Assembly: GCA_039908285.1 (NCBI GenBank)
Contig: JAMOBE010000062.1
Span: 1-21,816, forward strand
DNA from: JAMOBE01 sp039908285
Lineage (GTDB): Bacteria; Pseudomonadota; Alphaproteobacteria; Rhodospirillales; Rhodospirillaceae
Direction of reading: 5' to 3'
Length of the DNA: 21,816 nucleotides
The notes below the pieces were generated by a model, which saw nothing but the letters and a program-made list of their open reading frames with translations, was not told the DNA's origin and made no database searches. Positions within the stretch are counted from its first letter, which is position 1. Every line of letters starts with the position of its first letter. The translations under genes and the position numbers were made by a program. Below, piece by piece: positions 8,831 through 17,501 of the stretch.

Positions 8831-11113
8831 GTGCCCATGCCGCCGTCCCAGCATCCGAGGGTGCGCCACGTCCTGACCCGGCTGTCGTTCTGGGCGCGCC
8901 GCGGTCGGCTGTCCCGCAAGCTGGCGATGCTGCTGATGCTGGCCGCGCTGGTTTCGGGGCTCGGCACCATCGCGGCGCTGACCCGCTCCGGTCCGGCCGA
9001 CCTGTCGCCGACCGCCGTTCTCGTCCTCCTCAACGTCGATCTGATCCTGCTCCTGTTGCTAGCGGTGCTGGTGGCCCGTCGCGTGGCGGCGGTATGGGCC
9101 GAGCGCCGCCGGGGCGGGGCCGGGTCACGGCTGCATGTGCGCTTCGTCGTGCTGTTCAGCGTGGTGACGGCGGCGCCGGCCATCCTGGTGGCGGTGTTCT
9201 CGATCCTGTTCTTCAACATCGGCCTCGAGGCCTGGTTCAGCACCCGGGTCCGCACCGCCCTCGACGAGTCCCTGGCGGTCGCCGAGGCCTATCTCGCCGA
9301 GCACAAGCAGGCCATTTCCGGCGACGTCCGGGCCATGGCGGCCGACATCGCCGCATCGAACGCCGGCATCGGCACCTCCACCCTCGCCCTCAACCGCTTC
9401 CTGGCCGGCCAGGCCATGACCCGGGACCTGACGGAGGCCGTCGTGTTCAACGCCGGCGGCCGGGTGCTGGCCCGCGCCGGCTACACCTTGTCCCTGCACT
9501 TCGAGCAGGTGCCGTTCTGGGCGCTCGACCAGGCGAACGCCGGCGAGGTGGCGGTGCTGACCAGCGACACCGACGACCGGGTCCGCGCCCTGGTCAAGCT
9601 GGAGGGGCCGTTCGACACCTATCTCTACGCCGGGCGCTTCGTCGACGCCCGGGTCATCGGCCATACCCAGCGCACCAAGACCGCCGTGTCCCAGTACCAG
9701 ATGCTGGAGGGCCGCCGCTCCGACCTGCAGATCACCTTCTCGCTGATCTTCATCGTCGTGGCGCTGCTTTTGCTGTTCGCCGCCGTGTGGTTCGGCCTCA
9801 GCCTCGCCACCCGTCTCGCCCGGCCGATCATGGCCCTGATCGACGCCGCCGAGAAGGTGCGCAAGGGCGACCTCGGGGTGCGGGTGCACGAGCGGCCGCG
9901 GGGGGATGAGCTGGGCTCGCTGACACGCTCGTTCAATCGCATGACCGCCAAGCTCGCCGAGCAGCAGCACGACCTGATGGAGGCCAACCGCGAGTTGGAC
10001 GAGCGGCGGCGCTTCACCGAGACCGTCCTGGCCGGCGTGTCGGCGGGCGTCATCGGCATGGACGAGCGGATGAACATCCACCTGCCGAACCCGTCGGCCT
10101 CGATCCTGCTGGAGTGCGCCCTGCCTGAGCATCTCGGCCGCCCTCTGGTTGCGGTGTGGCCGGAGCTTGGCGAGATCCTCGAGATCGTACAAGCGCGTCC
10201 GGACAAGCTGTTGCAGCGCGAATTTCAGTTCGTGCGTGAGGGGCGGGTGCGGACGTTCCTGGTCCGCATCGCCGCCGAGCGGTTGCAGACAGAGGTCATC
10301 GGCTATGTCCTGACCTTCGACGACATCACCGAACTGCAATCCGCCCAGCGCAAGGCGGCGTGGGCCGACGTGGCGCGGCGCATCGCCCACGAGATCAAGA
10401 ACCCCCTGACCCCGATCCAGCTTTCCGCCGAGCGGCTGAAGCGCAAGTATCTCAAGCAGATCAGCACCGACGCCGACACCTTCACCGCCTGCACCGACAC
10501 CATCGTCCGCCAGGTGGACGACATCCGGCGCATGGTGGACGAGTTCTCGGAGTTCGCCCGCATGCCGGCACCGGTGCTGCTGAACGAGGACCTGCGGGAT
10601 CTGGTGTCGCGGGCGCTGACCCTGCAGCGGACGGCCTTTCTCGACATTGCGTTCGAGGCGGTGCTGCCCGATGATGCGGTGTACCAGCTCTGCGACGCCC
10701 GGCAGGTGGGGCAGGCCCTCACCAACCTGATCAAGAACGCGGTGGAGGCCATCCACGGCCGGCCTCCGCCCCTCGACGACCAGCCGCCGCCGCCGAAAGG
10801 GCTCATCCGGGTGACGGTGGCGCGTGACCAGGGTCATGTCGGGATCTTCGTCGAGGACAACGGAAAGGGGCTTCCCATCGACAACCGCGACCGCCTGACC
10901 GAGCCCTACGTGACGACCCGGGTCAAGGGGACCGGGTTGGGTCTTGCCATCGTGAAGAAAATCATGGAAGACCATGGGGGCGGCCTCACCCTCGACGACG
11001 GCGAGAGTGGCGGTGCCCGGATCGGTCTGGTCTTCCCCGCCGAAGGGGGGGGCCTGGCGGTAACGGCGGGCGGGTCCGTTAACGGGGAGTCGGTGGCGAT
11101 CCATGGCTCATGA
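8831..11113 (+). CDS. ntrY: Membrane sensor histidine kinase NtrY
   Basis: NtrY is the membrane-bound partner of NtrX. In alphaproteobacteria the pair is tied to nitrogen and redox responses, respiration and the cell envelope. The product is 760 aa from the GTG; an ATG two codons later (8837) is a likely true start. It has three N-terminal membrane helices (about 31-50, 61-81, 104-128), a periplasmic sensor stretch to about 297, a fourth helix (298-323), HAMP (to about 385), a PAS domain (about 395-490), His520 in RIAHEIKNPLTPIQ, and a GHKL ATPase with DNGKGLP and TGTGLGLAIV. It follows ntrC after one base and overlaps ntrX by 11 bases. Confidence 0.95.
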   Translation: MPMPPSQHPRVRHVLTRLSFWARRGRLSRKLAMLLMLAALVSGLGTIAALTRSGPADLSPTAVLVLLNVDLILLLLLAVLVARRVAAVWAERRRGGAGSRLHVRFVVLFSVVTAAPAILVAVFSILFFNIGLEAWFSTRVRTALDESLAVAEAYLAEHKQAISGDVRAMAADIAASNAGIGTSTLALNRFLAGQAMTRDLTEAVVFNAGGRVLARAGYTLSLHFEQVPFWALDQANAGEVAVLTSDTDDRVRALVKLEGPFDTYLYAGRFVDARVIGHTQRTKTAVSQYQMLEGRRSDLQITFSLIFIVVALLLLFAAVWFGLSLATRLARPIMALIDAAEKVRKGDLGVRVHERPRGDELGSLTRSFNRMTAKLAEQQHDLMEANRELDERRRFTETVLAGVSAGVIGMDERMNIHLPNPSASILLECALPEHLGRPLVAVWPELGEILEIVQARPDKLLQREFQFVREGRVRTFLVRIAAERLQTEVIGYVLTFDDITELQSAQRKAAWADVARRIAHEIKNPLTPIQLSAERLKRKYLKQISTDADTFTACTDTIVRQVDDIRRMVDEFSEFARMPAPVLLNEDLRDLVSRALTLQRTAFLDIAFEAVLPDDAVYQLCDARQVGQALTNLIKNAVEAIHGRPPPLDDQPPPPKGLIRVTVARDQGHVGIFVEDNGKGLPIDNRDRLTEPYVTTRVKGTGLGLAIVKKIMEDHGGGLTLDDGESGGARIGLVFPAEGGGLAVTAGGSVNGESVAIHGS

Positions 11114-12503
11114 CATCCTGATTGTCGACGACGAAGCGGACATCCGGATGCTGATTGCCGGCATCCTCGAGGATGAGGGCTTTGAAACCCGCGAGGCCGC
11201 CGACGCCGATGGTGCCCTGCACGCCATCCAGGCCAGGCGCCCGAGTCTGGTGATCCAGGACATCTGGCTGCAGGGCAGCCGCATGGATGGGCTCCAGATC
11301 CTCGAGGTGGTGAAGCGCGACCACCCCCTGGTGCCTGTCGTGATGATCAGCGGCCACGGCAACATCGAAACCGCCGTCAACGCCATCCAGAAGGGCGCCT
11401 ACGACTTCATCGAGAAGCCGTTCAAGGCCGATCGCCTCATCCTGCTGGTCAACCGCGCCATCGAGGCCGCCAAGCTCCGGCGCGAGAACGAGGAACTGAA
11501 GCTCCGCGCCGGGCACCAGACCGAACTGGTGGGAGGATCGAATGCCATCGCCATGGTCCGCCAGGCCATCGACCGCGTCGCCCCCACCGGCTCACGGGTG
11601 CTGATCGCCGGACCGCCGGGATCGGGCAAGGAAGTGGTGGCGCGGCTCATCCACATGCGCTCGCGCCGCGCCGCCGGCCCCTTCGTCGTCGTCAACTGCG
11701 CCGCCATGCATCCCGACCGCATGGAGGCCGAACTGTTCGGCACCGAGGAGGGGGAGGAGGGCCACGACTCCCCCCGCAAGACCGGCACCTTCGAGCAGGC
11801 CCACGGCGGCACGCTGCTGCTGGACGAGGTGGCCGACATGCCGCTCGCCACCCAGGGCAAGATCGTCCGCGCCCTCCAGGAGCAGACGTTCGAGCGTGTC
11901 GGCGGGCGGACCCGGGTCTCGGTCGACGTGCGCGTCATCGCCAGCAGCAATCGCGATCTGCAAGCGGAAATCCTTGCCGGGCGTTTCCGCGAGGATTTCT
12001 TCTATAGGCTGAATGTCGTGCCGGTCAAGGTGCCGCCCCTGCGCGACCGGCGGGACGACATCCCGAAGCTCGCCGCCTTCTTCATGGAGAAGGGCGCCCA
12101 GGTCGCCGGCCTGGCGCCGCGGCCGCTGGCCGGGGACGCCATCGCCGCCCTGCAGGCCTACGATTGGCCCGGCAATGTCCGCCAGTTGCGCAACGTGATG
12201 GACTGGATCCTGATCATGGCTCCGGGAGAGCCGCGGGAGCCCGTGCACACGGACATGCTGCCGCCCGAGATCGGGGCCATCACGCCGGCGGTCCTGCGCT
12301 GGGACAATGGTGCCAGTGACATCATGACCCTGTCGCTGCGCGAGGCCCGCGAGGTCTTCGAGCGGGAGTATCTGCTGGCCCAGGTCAACCGCTTTGGCGG
12401 CAACGTGTCGAAGACCGCGGCGTTCGTGGGGATGGAGCGGTCCGCCCTGCACCGCAAGCTGAAATCGCTCGGCGTCGTCACCGACGACAAGTCCAAAAGC
12501 TGA
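11103..12503 (+). CDS. ntrX: Response regulator NtrX, NtrC-family but lacking the GAFTGA loop
   Basis: NtrX is the response regulator paired with NtrY. The 466-aa protein has a receiver (1-120; D9/D10, phosphoacceptor Asp53, Lys105), an AAA+ domain with Walker A GPPGSGKE (170-177) and Walker B TLLLDEVADMP (237-247), and a C-terminal Fis-type helix-turn-helix (VSKTAAFVGMERSALHRKLKSLG). Where NtrC has GAFTGA, NtrX reads GTEEGEEGHDSPRKTGTF (213-230), an acidic insert with no GAFTGA. This is seen in other alphaproteobacterial NtrX proteins and implies that it does not remodel sigma-54 RNA polymerase in the usual way. The start overlaps the end of ntrY. Confidence 0.95.
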   Translation: MAHDILIVDDEADIRMLIAGILEDEGFETREAADADGALHAIQARRPSLVIQDIWLQGSRMDGLQILEVVKRDHPLVPVVMISGHGNIETAVNAIQKGAYDFIEKPFKADRLILLVNRAIEAAKLRRENEELKLRAGHQTELVGGSNAIAMVRQAIDRVAPTGSRVLIAGPPGSGKEVVARLIHMRSRRAAGPFVVVNCAAMHPDRMEAELFGTEEGEEGHDSPRKTGTFEQAHGGTLLLDEVADMPLATQGKIVRALQEQTFERVGGRTRVSVDVRVIASSNRDLQAEILAGRFREDFFYRLNVVPVKVPPLRDRRDDIPKLAAFFMEKGAQVAGLAPRPLAGDAIAALQAYDWPGNVRQLRNVMDWILIMAPGEPREPVHTDMLPPEIGAITPAVLRWDNGASDIMTLSLREAREVFEREYLLAQVNRFGGNVSKTAAFVGMERSALHRKLKSLGVVTDDKSKS

Positions 12504-12524
12504 GCGGTATCCGGAGTCTGCTTC

Positions 12525-13901
12525 ATGAAGGTGATTATCTGCGGTGCCGGCCAGGTGGGGTTCAACATCGCCCGTTATCTCGCGGGGGAGAACAACGACG
12601 TCACCGTGATCGACCAGCGGGCGGACCTCATTCGCACCATCAGCGACTCGCTCGACGTCCAGGCCATGGTGGGCTACGCCTCCCACCCCAACGTCCTGGA
12701 GCAGGCGGGCGCCGAGGACGCCGACATGCTGATCGCCGTCACCCACATGGACGAGGTCAACATGGTGGCCTGCCAGGTGGCCCACTCGCTGTTCGAGGTG
12801 CCGACCAAGATCGCCCGCGTCCGCCACCAGAGCTACCTGCAGCCCATCTGGGCCAACCTGTTCAGCCGCGACAACATGCCCATCGACGTCATCATCTCGC
12901 CGGAGATCGAGGTGGCGCGGGCGGTGACCCGCCGCCTCCAGGTGCCGGGGGCGATCGACGTCATCCCCATGGTCAACGACAAGGTGCGGCTGATCGGCGT
13001 GCGCTGTACCCAGAACACGCCGCTGGTCCATGCGCCGCTGCGGCAGCTGACCATCCTGTTTCCCGATCTCCACATCGTCATCGTCGGCATCGTCCGCGAG
13101 GACAGGGCCATGGTTCCCGAGCCCGACGACCAGATGCTGCCGGGCGACGAGGTCTACTTCGTCGTCGACACCGAGCAGGCGGACCGGGCCATGGCAGCCT
13201 TCGGCCACGAGGAGTCGGAGGCGCGGCGGGTCCTGATCTTCGGCGGCGGCAACATCGGCCTGTTCCTGGCCCAGCAGCTCGAGGCCGAGTATCCCGAGGT
13301 CGCGGTCAAGGCCGTCGAAGCCGACAAGGCTCGCGCCGAGTTCGTCGCCAAGACCCTGCACCGCACGGTGGTCCTGCACGGCGACGTCCTCGACCCGGAG
13401 ATTCTCGACGAGGCGGGGGTGGGGCAGGTGGAGACGGTGGTGTCGGTCACCAACGACGACGAGACCAACATCCTGTCGTCGCTTCTCGCCAAGCGCTACG
13501 GCTGCAAGCGGGCCATCACCCTGCTGAACAAGACCACCTACAACACCCTGGTCAGCACGCTCGGCGTGGACGTGGTGGTCAACCCGCGCGGCATCACCGT
13601 GTCCAAGATCCTTCAGCACGTCCGTCGTGGCCGCATCCATGCCGTCCATACCCTCCACGAGGGATTCGGCGAGCTGATCGAGGCCGTCGCCATGGAGACC
13701 TCCAGCCTGGTGGGGCGGCCGCTCAAGGAAATCAAGCTGCCCAATGGGGTCATTCTCGGCGCCATCGTGCGGGACGGCAAGGTCATCACCCCGCGAGGCA
13801 CCACCGTGGTGCAGGCGAAGGACCGGGTGGTGCTGTTCGCCGCGGCCGCGGCCGTCAAACAGGTCGAAAAGATGTTTTCGGTCCGATTGGAGTATTTCTG
13901 A
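12525..13901 (+). CDS. trkA: Trk potassium uptake regulatory subunit TrkA
   Basis: TrkA is the peripheral, NAD(H)-binding gating subunit of Trk/Ktr potassium channels at the inner membrane. The 458-aa protein has the usual tandem arrangement: an RCK-N Rossmann domain opening with IICGAGQVGFNIARYL, an RCK-C domain, then a second Rossmann domain (LIFGGGNIGLFLAQQLE, from about residue 233) and a second RCK-C domain ending near FSVRLEYF. Length matches full TrkA. GGAG eight bases before the ATG supports the start. It follows ntrX after 21 bp. The TrkH/TrkG pore protein is not in this window. The ntrYX-trkA order recurs in many alphaproteobacteria. Confidence 0.95.
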   Translation: MKVIICGAGQVGFNIARYLAGENNDVTVIDQRADLIRTISDSLDVQAMVGYASHPNVLEQAGAEDADMLIAVTHMDEVNMVACQVAHSLFEVPTKIARVRHQSYLQPIWANLFSRDNMPIDVIISPEIEVARAVTRRLQVPGAIDVIPMVNDKVRLIGVRCTQNTPLVHAPLRQLTILFPDLHIVIVGIVREDRAMVPEPDDQMLPGDEVYFVVDTEQADRAMAAFGHEESEARRVLIFGGGNIGLFLAQQLEAEYPEVAVKAVEADKARAEFVAKTLHRTVVLHGDVLDPEILDEAGVGQVETVVSVTNDDETNILSSLLAKRYGCKRAITLLNKTTYNTLVSTLGVDVVVNPRGITVSKILQHVRRGRIHAVHTLHEGFGELIEAVAMETSSLVGRPLKEIKLPNGVILGAIVRDGKVITPRGTTVVQAKDRVVLFAAAAAVKQVEKMFSVRLEYF

Positions 13902-13905
13902 CGCC

Positions 13906-14772
13906 ATGCACCGGATTGCCTATGTGAACGGGCTCTATGTGCCCCATGGGGAGGCCAGGGTCCATATCGAGGACCGCGGCTTCCAGCTTGCCGACGGGGT
14001 GTATGAGCTGATCGCCCTGAAGGGTGGTCGGCCCATCGACCTTGGCCCTCATCTCGACCGTCTCGGCCGTTCGCTGAAGGCGCTCCGGATCGATTGGCCG
14101 ATGGAGCGCTCCGCCCTGAAGATCGTGCTGCGCGAGGTGGTGCGCCGCAACGGCATCGGCGACGGCATCGTCTACATCCAGGTCACCCGGGGTGTGGCGC
14201 GGCGCGACCATGCCTTTCCCGGCACCCCCATCCGCAGTTCCCTGGTCGTCACCTCGCGGCGCCAGACGCTTCCCGGCGACGAGGTGTTCGAGCGCGGCGT
14301 CAGCGTCGTGACGACGCCCGATCTGCGCTGGAAACGCTGCGATATCAAGTCCGTCGGCCTGCTTCCCAACGTTCTGGGCAAGCAGTTTGCCAGAGAGTCC
14401 GGGGCGTTCGAGGCCTGGCTGGTGGACTCCAGCGGACACGTCACCGAGGGAACCTCGTCCAACGCCTGGATCGTCACCCCCGGCGGCGACATCGTCACCC
14501 GCCAGGAGGACTGGGCCATCCTCAACGGCATCACCCGCAAGGCGGTGCTCGGGCTGGTGCGCGGCCACGGGATGCGGCTGGTGGAGCGTCCCTTCACCGT
14601 CGTCGAGGCCAAGGCGGCGCCGGAGGCGTTCATCACCAGCACCACCTCGTTCGTGCTTCCCGTGGTGCGCATCGACGGCAAGACGGTGGGGAAGGGGGCT
14701 CCCGGCCCCATGACCCGCAAGCTGCGACAGGCCTACCTGGTCGCCCTGGCCGATGGAGCGGCATCCTGGTGA
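13906..14772 (+). CDS. dat: D-amino-acid transaminase, PLP fold type IV
   Basis: The 288-aa protein belongs to fold-type IV aminotransferases and most resembles D-alanine/D-amino-acid transaminases, which interconvert D-amino acids and 2-oxo acids and can feed D-Glu and D-Ala to peptidoglycan. It opens with YVNGLYVPHGEARVHIEDRGFQLADGVYE. The PLP-binding lysine is Lys148 in CDIKSVGLLPNVLGKQ, a context typical of the D-specific branch, and the conserved glutamate is Glu181 in VTEGTSSNAWIV. A branched-chain aminotransferase or 4-amino-4-deoxychorismate lyase is less likely. An in-frame extension back to 13744 only re-reads trkA in another frame; the ATG at 13906, four bases after the trkA stop, gives the proper N-terminus. 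It overlaps the next gene by four bases (GTGA). Confidence 0.9.
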   Translation: MHRIAYVNGLYVPHGEARVHIEDRGFQLADGVYELIALKGGRPIDLGPHLDRLGRSLKALRIDWPMERSALKIVLREVVRRNGIGDGIVYIQVTRGVARRDHAFPGTPIRSSLVVTSRRQTLPGDEVFERGVSVVTTPDLRWKRCDIKSVGLLPNVLGKQFARESGAFEAWLVDSSGHVTEGTSSNAWIVTPGGDIVTRQEDWAILNGITRKAVLGLVRGHGMRLVERPFTVVEAKAAPEAFITSTTSFVLPVVRIDGKTVGKGAPGPMTRKLRQAYLVALADGAASW

Positions 14773-15449
14773 GCGACCATCCATCTTTGCCGAGAGCGGT
14801 GCTGTTCGACTGGGACAACACCCTGGTCGACACCTGGCCGTGCATCCACGGCGCCCTCAACGCCACCTTCCGCGCCATGGGCCACCCTGAGTGGAGCTTC
14901 GAGGAGTTCAGGGCCCGTCTCGGCCCCTCCATGCGCGATTCCTTCCCCCAGACCTTCGGTGACCGCTGGGAGGAGGCCCGCGACGTGTTCTACGCAAGCT
15001 TCGCCGCCACCCACATCGGCATGCTGCGGGTGCTGCCGGGAGCGGGGGAGATGCTGAAGGCGCTCCACGACTCCGGTCTCTACATGGGCGTGGTCAGCAA
15101 CAAGATCGGCGAGCACCTGCGCGCCGAGGCCGAGCACCTGGGCTGGTCGCGCTATTTCGGCCGCATCGTCGGAGCCCTTGACGCCGCGCGCGACAAGCCG
15201 GCGCCCGAGCCGGTGGCGATGGCCCTGGCCGGCTCCGGCATCGACCCGGGGCCGCACGTCTGGTTCGTCGGCGACAGCGACATCGACATGGAGACCGCCA
15301 GTAACGCCGGCTGCTTCCGGGTGCTGGTCCGCACCGCGCCGCCCGACGGGGGCGAGTTCCAAGGCCACCCGCCGCAGCGGCATTTTCCCGACTGCGGCAG
15401 CTTTGCCGCGGCGATGCGCGAACTATCGATTCCAATATCCCACTTTTGA
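14769..15449 (+). CDS. HAD-superfamily phosphatase, phosphoglycolate phosphatase (Gph)-like
   Basis: This 226-aa HAD hydrolase begins at a GTG that overlaps the aminotransferase stop (GTGA), implying coupled translation. HAD motif I is VLFDWDNTLVDT, with catalytic aspartates D14 and D16. An alpha-helical C1 cap follows. Motif II is MGVVSNK, motif III uses the lysine of ARDKPAPEP, and motif IV is VWFVGDSDIDMETASNAG. This is the layout of Gph and related small-molecule phosphatases. The substrate cannot be fixed by sequence: 2-phosphoglycolate, a sugar phosphate, or another small phosphate are all possible. It lies between the aminotransferase and hfq. Confidence 0.88.
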   Translation: MSDHPSLPRAVLFDWDNTLVDTWPCIHGALNATFRAMGHPEWSFEEFRARLGPSMRDSFPQTFGDRWEEARDVFYASFAATHIGMLRVLPGAGEMLKALHDSGLYMGVVSNKIGEHLRAEAEHLGWSRYFGRIVGALDAARDKPAPEPVAMALAGSGIDPGPHVWFVGDSDIDMETASNAGCFRVLVRTAPPDGGEFQGHPPQRHFPDCGSFAAAMRELSIPISHF

Positions 15450-15462
15450 TGGTAACGACTAC

Positions 15463-15489
15463 GAGTCCGGTGGGGCATTCCGTGGACTC
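15463..15489 (+). promoter_or_regulatory. Short inverted repeat in the hfq leader
   Basis: Within the 70-bp gap before hfq, GAGTCC (15463-15468) and GGACTC (15484-15489) form a 6-bp inverted repeat with a 15-base loop. It is followed by an A-rich stretch (AAAAAAA near 15500) and the purine-rich ribosome-binding region AAGGGGGG. There is no T-run, so it is not a standard terminator. A leader hairpin or A-rich Hfq-binding site that tunes hfq expression is possible but untested. Confidence 0.3.
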
Positions 15490-15519
15490 CAAAGGCAAAA
15501 AAACAAGGGGGGTGGTTGA

Positions 15520-15771
15520 ATGTCGTCGGAAAAATCGCAAAATGTGCAGGATGTCTTTCTCAATCACATCCGCAAGAACAAGACCCCGGTAACGGTTTTC
15601 CTCGTCAACGGCGTGAAATTGCAGGGCATCGTCACCTGGTTCGACAACTTCTCGATGCTGCTACGTCGTGACGGCCACACCCAGCTTGTGTACAAGCATG
15701 CCATATCCACCGTCATGCCCACCGGACCGATCCAGTTGTTCGACGGAGCCAAGGAGGGCGGTGACGAATAG
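15520..15771 (+). CDS. hfq: RNA chaperone Hfq
   Basis: Hfq is a hexameric Sm-like protein that promotes small-RNA/mRNA pairing; in alphaproteobacteria it also affects nif gene expression. The 83-aa product is full length. The N-terminus contains QNVQDVFLNHIRK, the Sm1 motif is KTPVTVFLVNGVKLQGIV, then WFDNFSMLLRRDG, and Sm2 carries the YKHAIST signature near residues 56-62, with the short alphaproteobacterial C-tail ending in acidic GGDE. The ribosome-binding site is AAGGGGGG. The gene is 15 bp before hflX, the usual hfq-hflX pair. Confidence 0.98.
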   Translation: MSSEKSQNVQDVFLNHIRKNKTPVTVFLVNGVKLQGIVTWFDNFSMLLRRDGHTQLVYKHAISTVMPTGPIQLFDGAKEGGDE

Positions 15772-15786
15772 CCGCGGGTCGCGCGC

Positions 15787-17088
15787 ATGAGCGAAACCGC
15801 CCCCGCCCGTCCGCGGGCTCTGGTCATCCACCCAGCCGTCAAAGGCGGGGCGGGGCGCTCCGTGTCGCCCCGTCTGCCGCAGGCGCGACTCGACGAGGCG
15901 AAGGGCTTGGCCGCGGCCATCAGCCTTGACGTGGTCCTGGCGCAGGTGGTGCCGGTCTCCACCATCCGTCCCGCCACCTTCCTGGGGCGGGGCGTGGTCG
16001 AGGACCTGGGCACCGCCATCGTCGCCGACGAGATCAACCTGGTGGTGATGGACTGCCACCTGTCGCCCATCCAGCAGCGCAACCTGGAGCGTGCCTGGTC
16101 ATGCAAGGTCATCGACCGCACGGCCCTGATCCTCGAAATCTTCGGCGAGCGCGCCCGCACCCGCGAGGGCACCCTTCAGGTGGAACTGGCCCACCTGTCC
16201 TATCAGCGCAGCCGGCTGGTTCGAAGCTGGACCCACCTTGAGCGCCAGCGGGGTGGCTTCGGCTTCATGGGCGGCCCGGGCGAGACCCAGATCGAGGTGG
16301 ACCGCCGCCTGATCGGCGATCGCATCGCCAAGCTCAAGCTCGAACTGGACGAGGTCAAGCGCACCCGCGAGCTGCACCGCCGGGCGCGCCGCCGGGTTCC
16401 CTATCCCATCGTCGCCCTGGTGGGCTATACCAACGCGGGCAAGTCCACCCTGTTCAACCTGCTCACCCGCGCCCACGTGGTGGCGGCGGACCAGTTGTTC
16501 GCCACCCTCGACCCCACCATGCGGGCCATGCGCCTGCCCTCGGGGCGCACGGCGATCCTGTCCGACACGGTGGGGTTCGTCTCCGACCTTCCCCACGAGC
16601 TGGTGGCGGCCTTCCGCGCGACGCTCGAGGAGGTGCTGGCGGCCGACGTGGTCATCCATGTCCGCGACGTCTCCCACCCGGACTCCCTCGCCCAGAAGGC
16701 GGACGTGGAGGCGGTGCTGAATGAACTGGGGTTGGGTGCCGTGGTCGCCGCCGGCCCGATCGAGGCCCTGAACAAGATCGACCTCCTGAGCCCAGACCAG
16801 CACGAGGAGACCGCCGCCCGCGCCACCCGCGAGGACCACCAGGTGCCAGTCTCGGCGGTGACGGGGGAGGGGGCCGCCGCCCTGCTCGCCACCATCGACC
16901 AGCGCCTGGCCGAGGGCCGCGAACTCATCGAGGCGTCCATCCCGCTCCACGACGGCGCCACCCTGTCGTGGCTCTACCGCCGCGGCGAAATGGTGGAGCG
17001 CCGCGACGACGACACCCACGCCCACGTCCGCGTCCGCCTCGACCCCGCCGACGCCGAGCGCTTCCGCGGGAAGGGGGGTGTCTACTAG
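15787..17088 (+). CDS. hflX: GTPase HflX, ribosome rescue/splitting factor
   Basis: HflX is a GTPase that binds and splits stalled or stressed ribosomes. The 433-aa protein has the N-terminal HflX domain (GRGVVEDLG, VVMDCHLSPIQQRNLE, then VIDRTALILEIFGERARTREG), the connecting helical segment ending with the typical GGPGETQIEVDRR, and the GTPase domain from about residue 205. In that domain G1 is GYTNAGKST (about 213-221), G3 is SDTVGFVSDLPH, and G4 is NKID. Length is normal. No strong Shine-Dalgarno is visible, so coupling to hfq is likely. It is the last recognisable backbone gene in the window; 122 bp of non-coding DNA and then accessory genes follow. Confidence 0.96.
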   Translation: MSETAPARPRALVIHPAVKGGAGRSVSPRLPQARLDEAKGLAAAISLDVVLAQVVPVSTIRPATFLGRGVVEDLGTAIVADEINLVVMDCHLSPIQQRNLERAWSCKVIDRTALILEIFGERARTREGTLQVELAHLSYQRSRLVRSWTHLERQRGGFGFMGGPGETQIEVDRRLIGDRIAKLKLELDEVKRTRELHRRARRRVPYPIVALVGYTNAGKSTLFNLLTRAHVVAADQLFATLDPTMRAMRLPSGRTAILSDTVGFVSDLPHELVAAFRATLEEVLAADVVIHVRDVSHPDSLAQKADVEAVLNELGLGAVVAAGPIEALNKIDLLSPDQHEETAARATREDHQVPVSAVTGEGAAALLATIDQRLAEGRELIEASIPLHDGATLSWLYRRGEMVERRDDDTHAHVRVRLDPADAERFRGKGGVY

Positions 17089-17210
17089 TAGATATTGGGA
17101 TTCATGGTACGGCAGTAATCCCCGTCCCGTTCGGCGATCCATTTTTTTGCGGCGATCGGTCCCCCTTCGTGCTATGATCGCGGCCAGGAACAAACTGAGA
17201 GTTCAGGTCG

Positions 17211-17501
17211 ATGCCGGTCGTCAGGTTGGCGGAGTCCAAGTTGGGTCTGGTGAGCCGCGAGCATGGTGATGCCGCGAGTCCGGAGTCCCTGTTGAAAGAG
17301 TGGAAAGCGCGGGAACCACAGGCAGGGGAGCCCCTCTTTTCGCCAAGGGACGCGGCTTTTTTTTCCGACGATCCGGCGGAGTGCTATACGGAGGCCGAAC
17401 TCGCGGAGTTGTTCTCTACGGCTCGTCAACGGGCAGAGGCTTTCAGGAAAGCCATCGAGATCGCTCGTTACTCCACCCCCTCCGGTTCATCGTCCGACTG
17501 A
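17211..17501 (+). CDS. Unknown 96-aa acidic protein, first gene of a coupled pair
   Basis: No family is recognised. The product is mostly helical in appearance, with an Ala/Glu-rich second half (YTEAELAELFSTARQRAEAFRKAIEIAR) and a polar tail. No membrane segment, signal peptide or metal-binding cluster is seen. The stop shares bases with the next start (TGATG, 17499-17503), which supports real translation of both. GAGAG lies upstream of the ATG. A TATGAT hexamer at 17173-17178 could be a -10 box, and it overlaps a 6-bp inverted repeat (GCGATC 17152-17157 with GATCGC 17176-17181) that might be an operator. In length and arrangement the pair resembles toxin-antitoxin or small regulator pairs, but this is only an analogy. 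Confidence 0.5.
   Translation: MPVVRLAESKLGLVSREHGDAASPESLLKEWKAREPQAGEPLFSPRDAAFFSDDPAECYTEAELAELFSTARQRAEAFRKAIEIARYSTPSGSSSD

Noticed and set aside
13744..13905. N-terminal extension of the aminotransferase back to 13744
   Set aside because: This part overlaps the end of trkA in another frame; the ATG at 13906 gives the standard fold-type IV N-terminus.
9125..13907. Long minus-strand open frames opposite ntrY (9125-11104) and opposite ntrX-trkA (11592-13907)
   Set aside because: They are shadows rich in His, Gly, Arg and Asp, with no known motifs, opposite intact genes.
17105..17140. Rho-independent terminator after hflX
   Set aside because: GGGATT can pair with AATCCC across a 14-base loop, but the stem is short and the T7 run lies too far downstream to act with it.
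17132..17157. Direct repeat CGGCGATC at 17132 and 17150 as an operator or attachment site
   Set aside because: Only 8 bp and of a composition common in this genome; no integrase or partner copy was found at the other end of the region.
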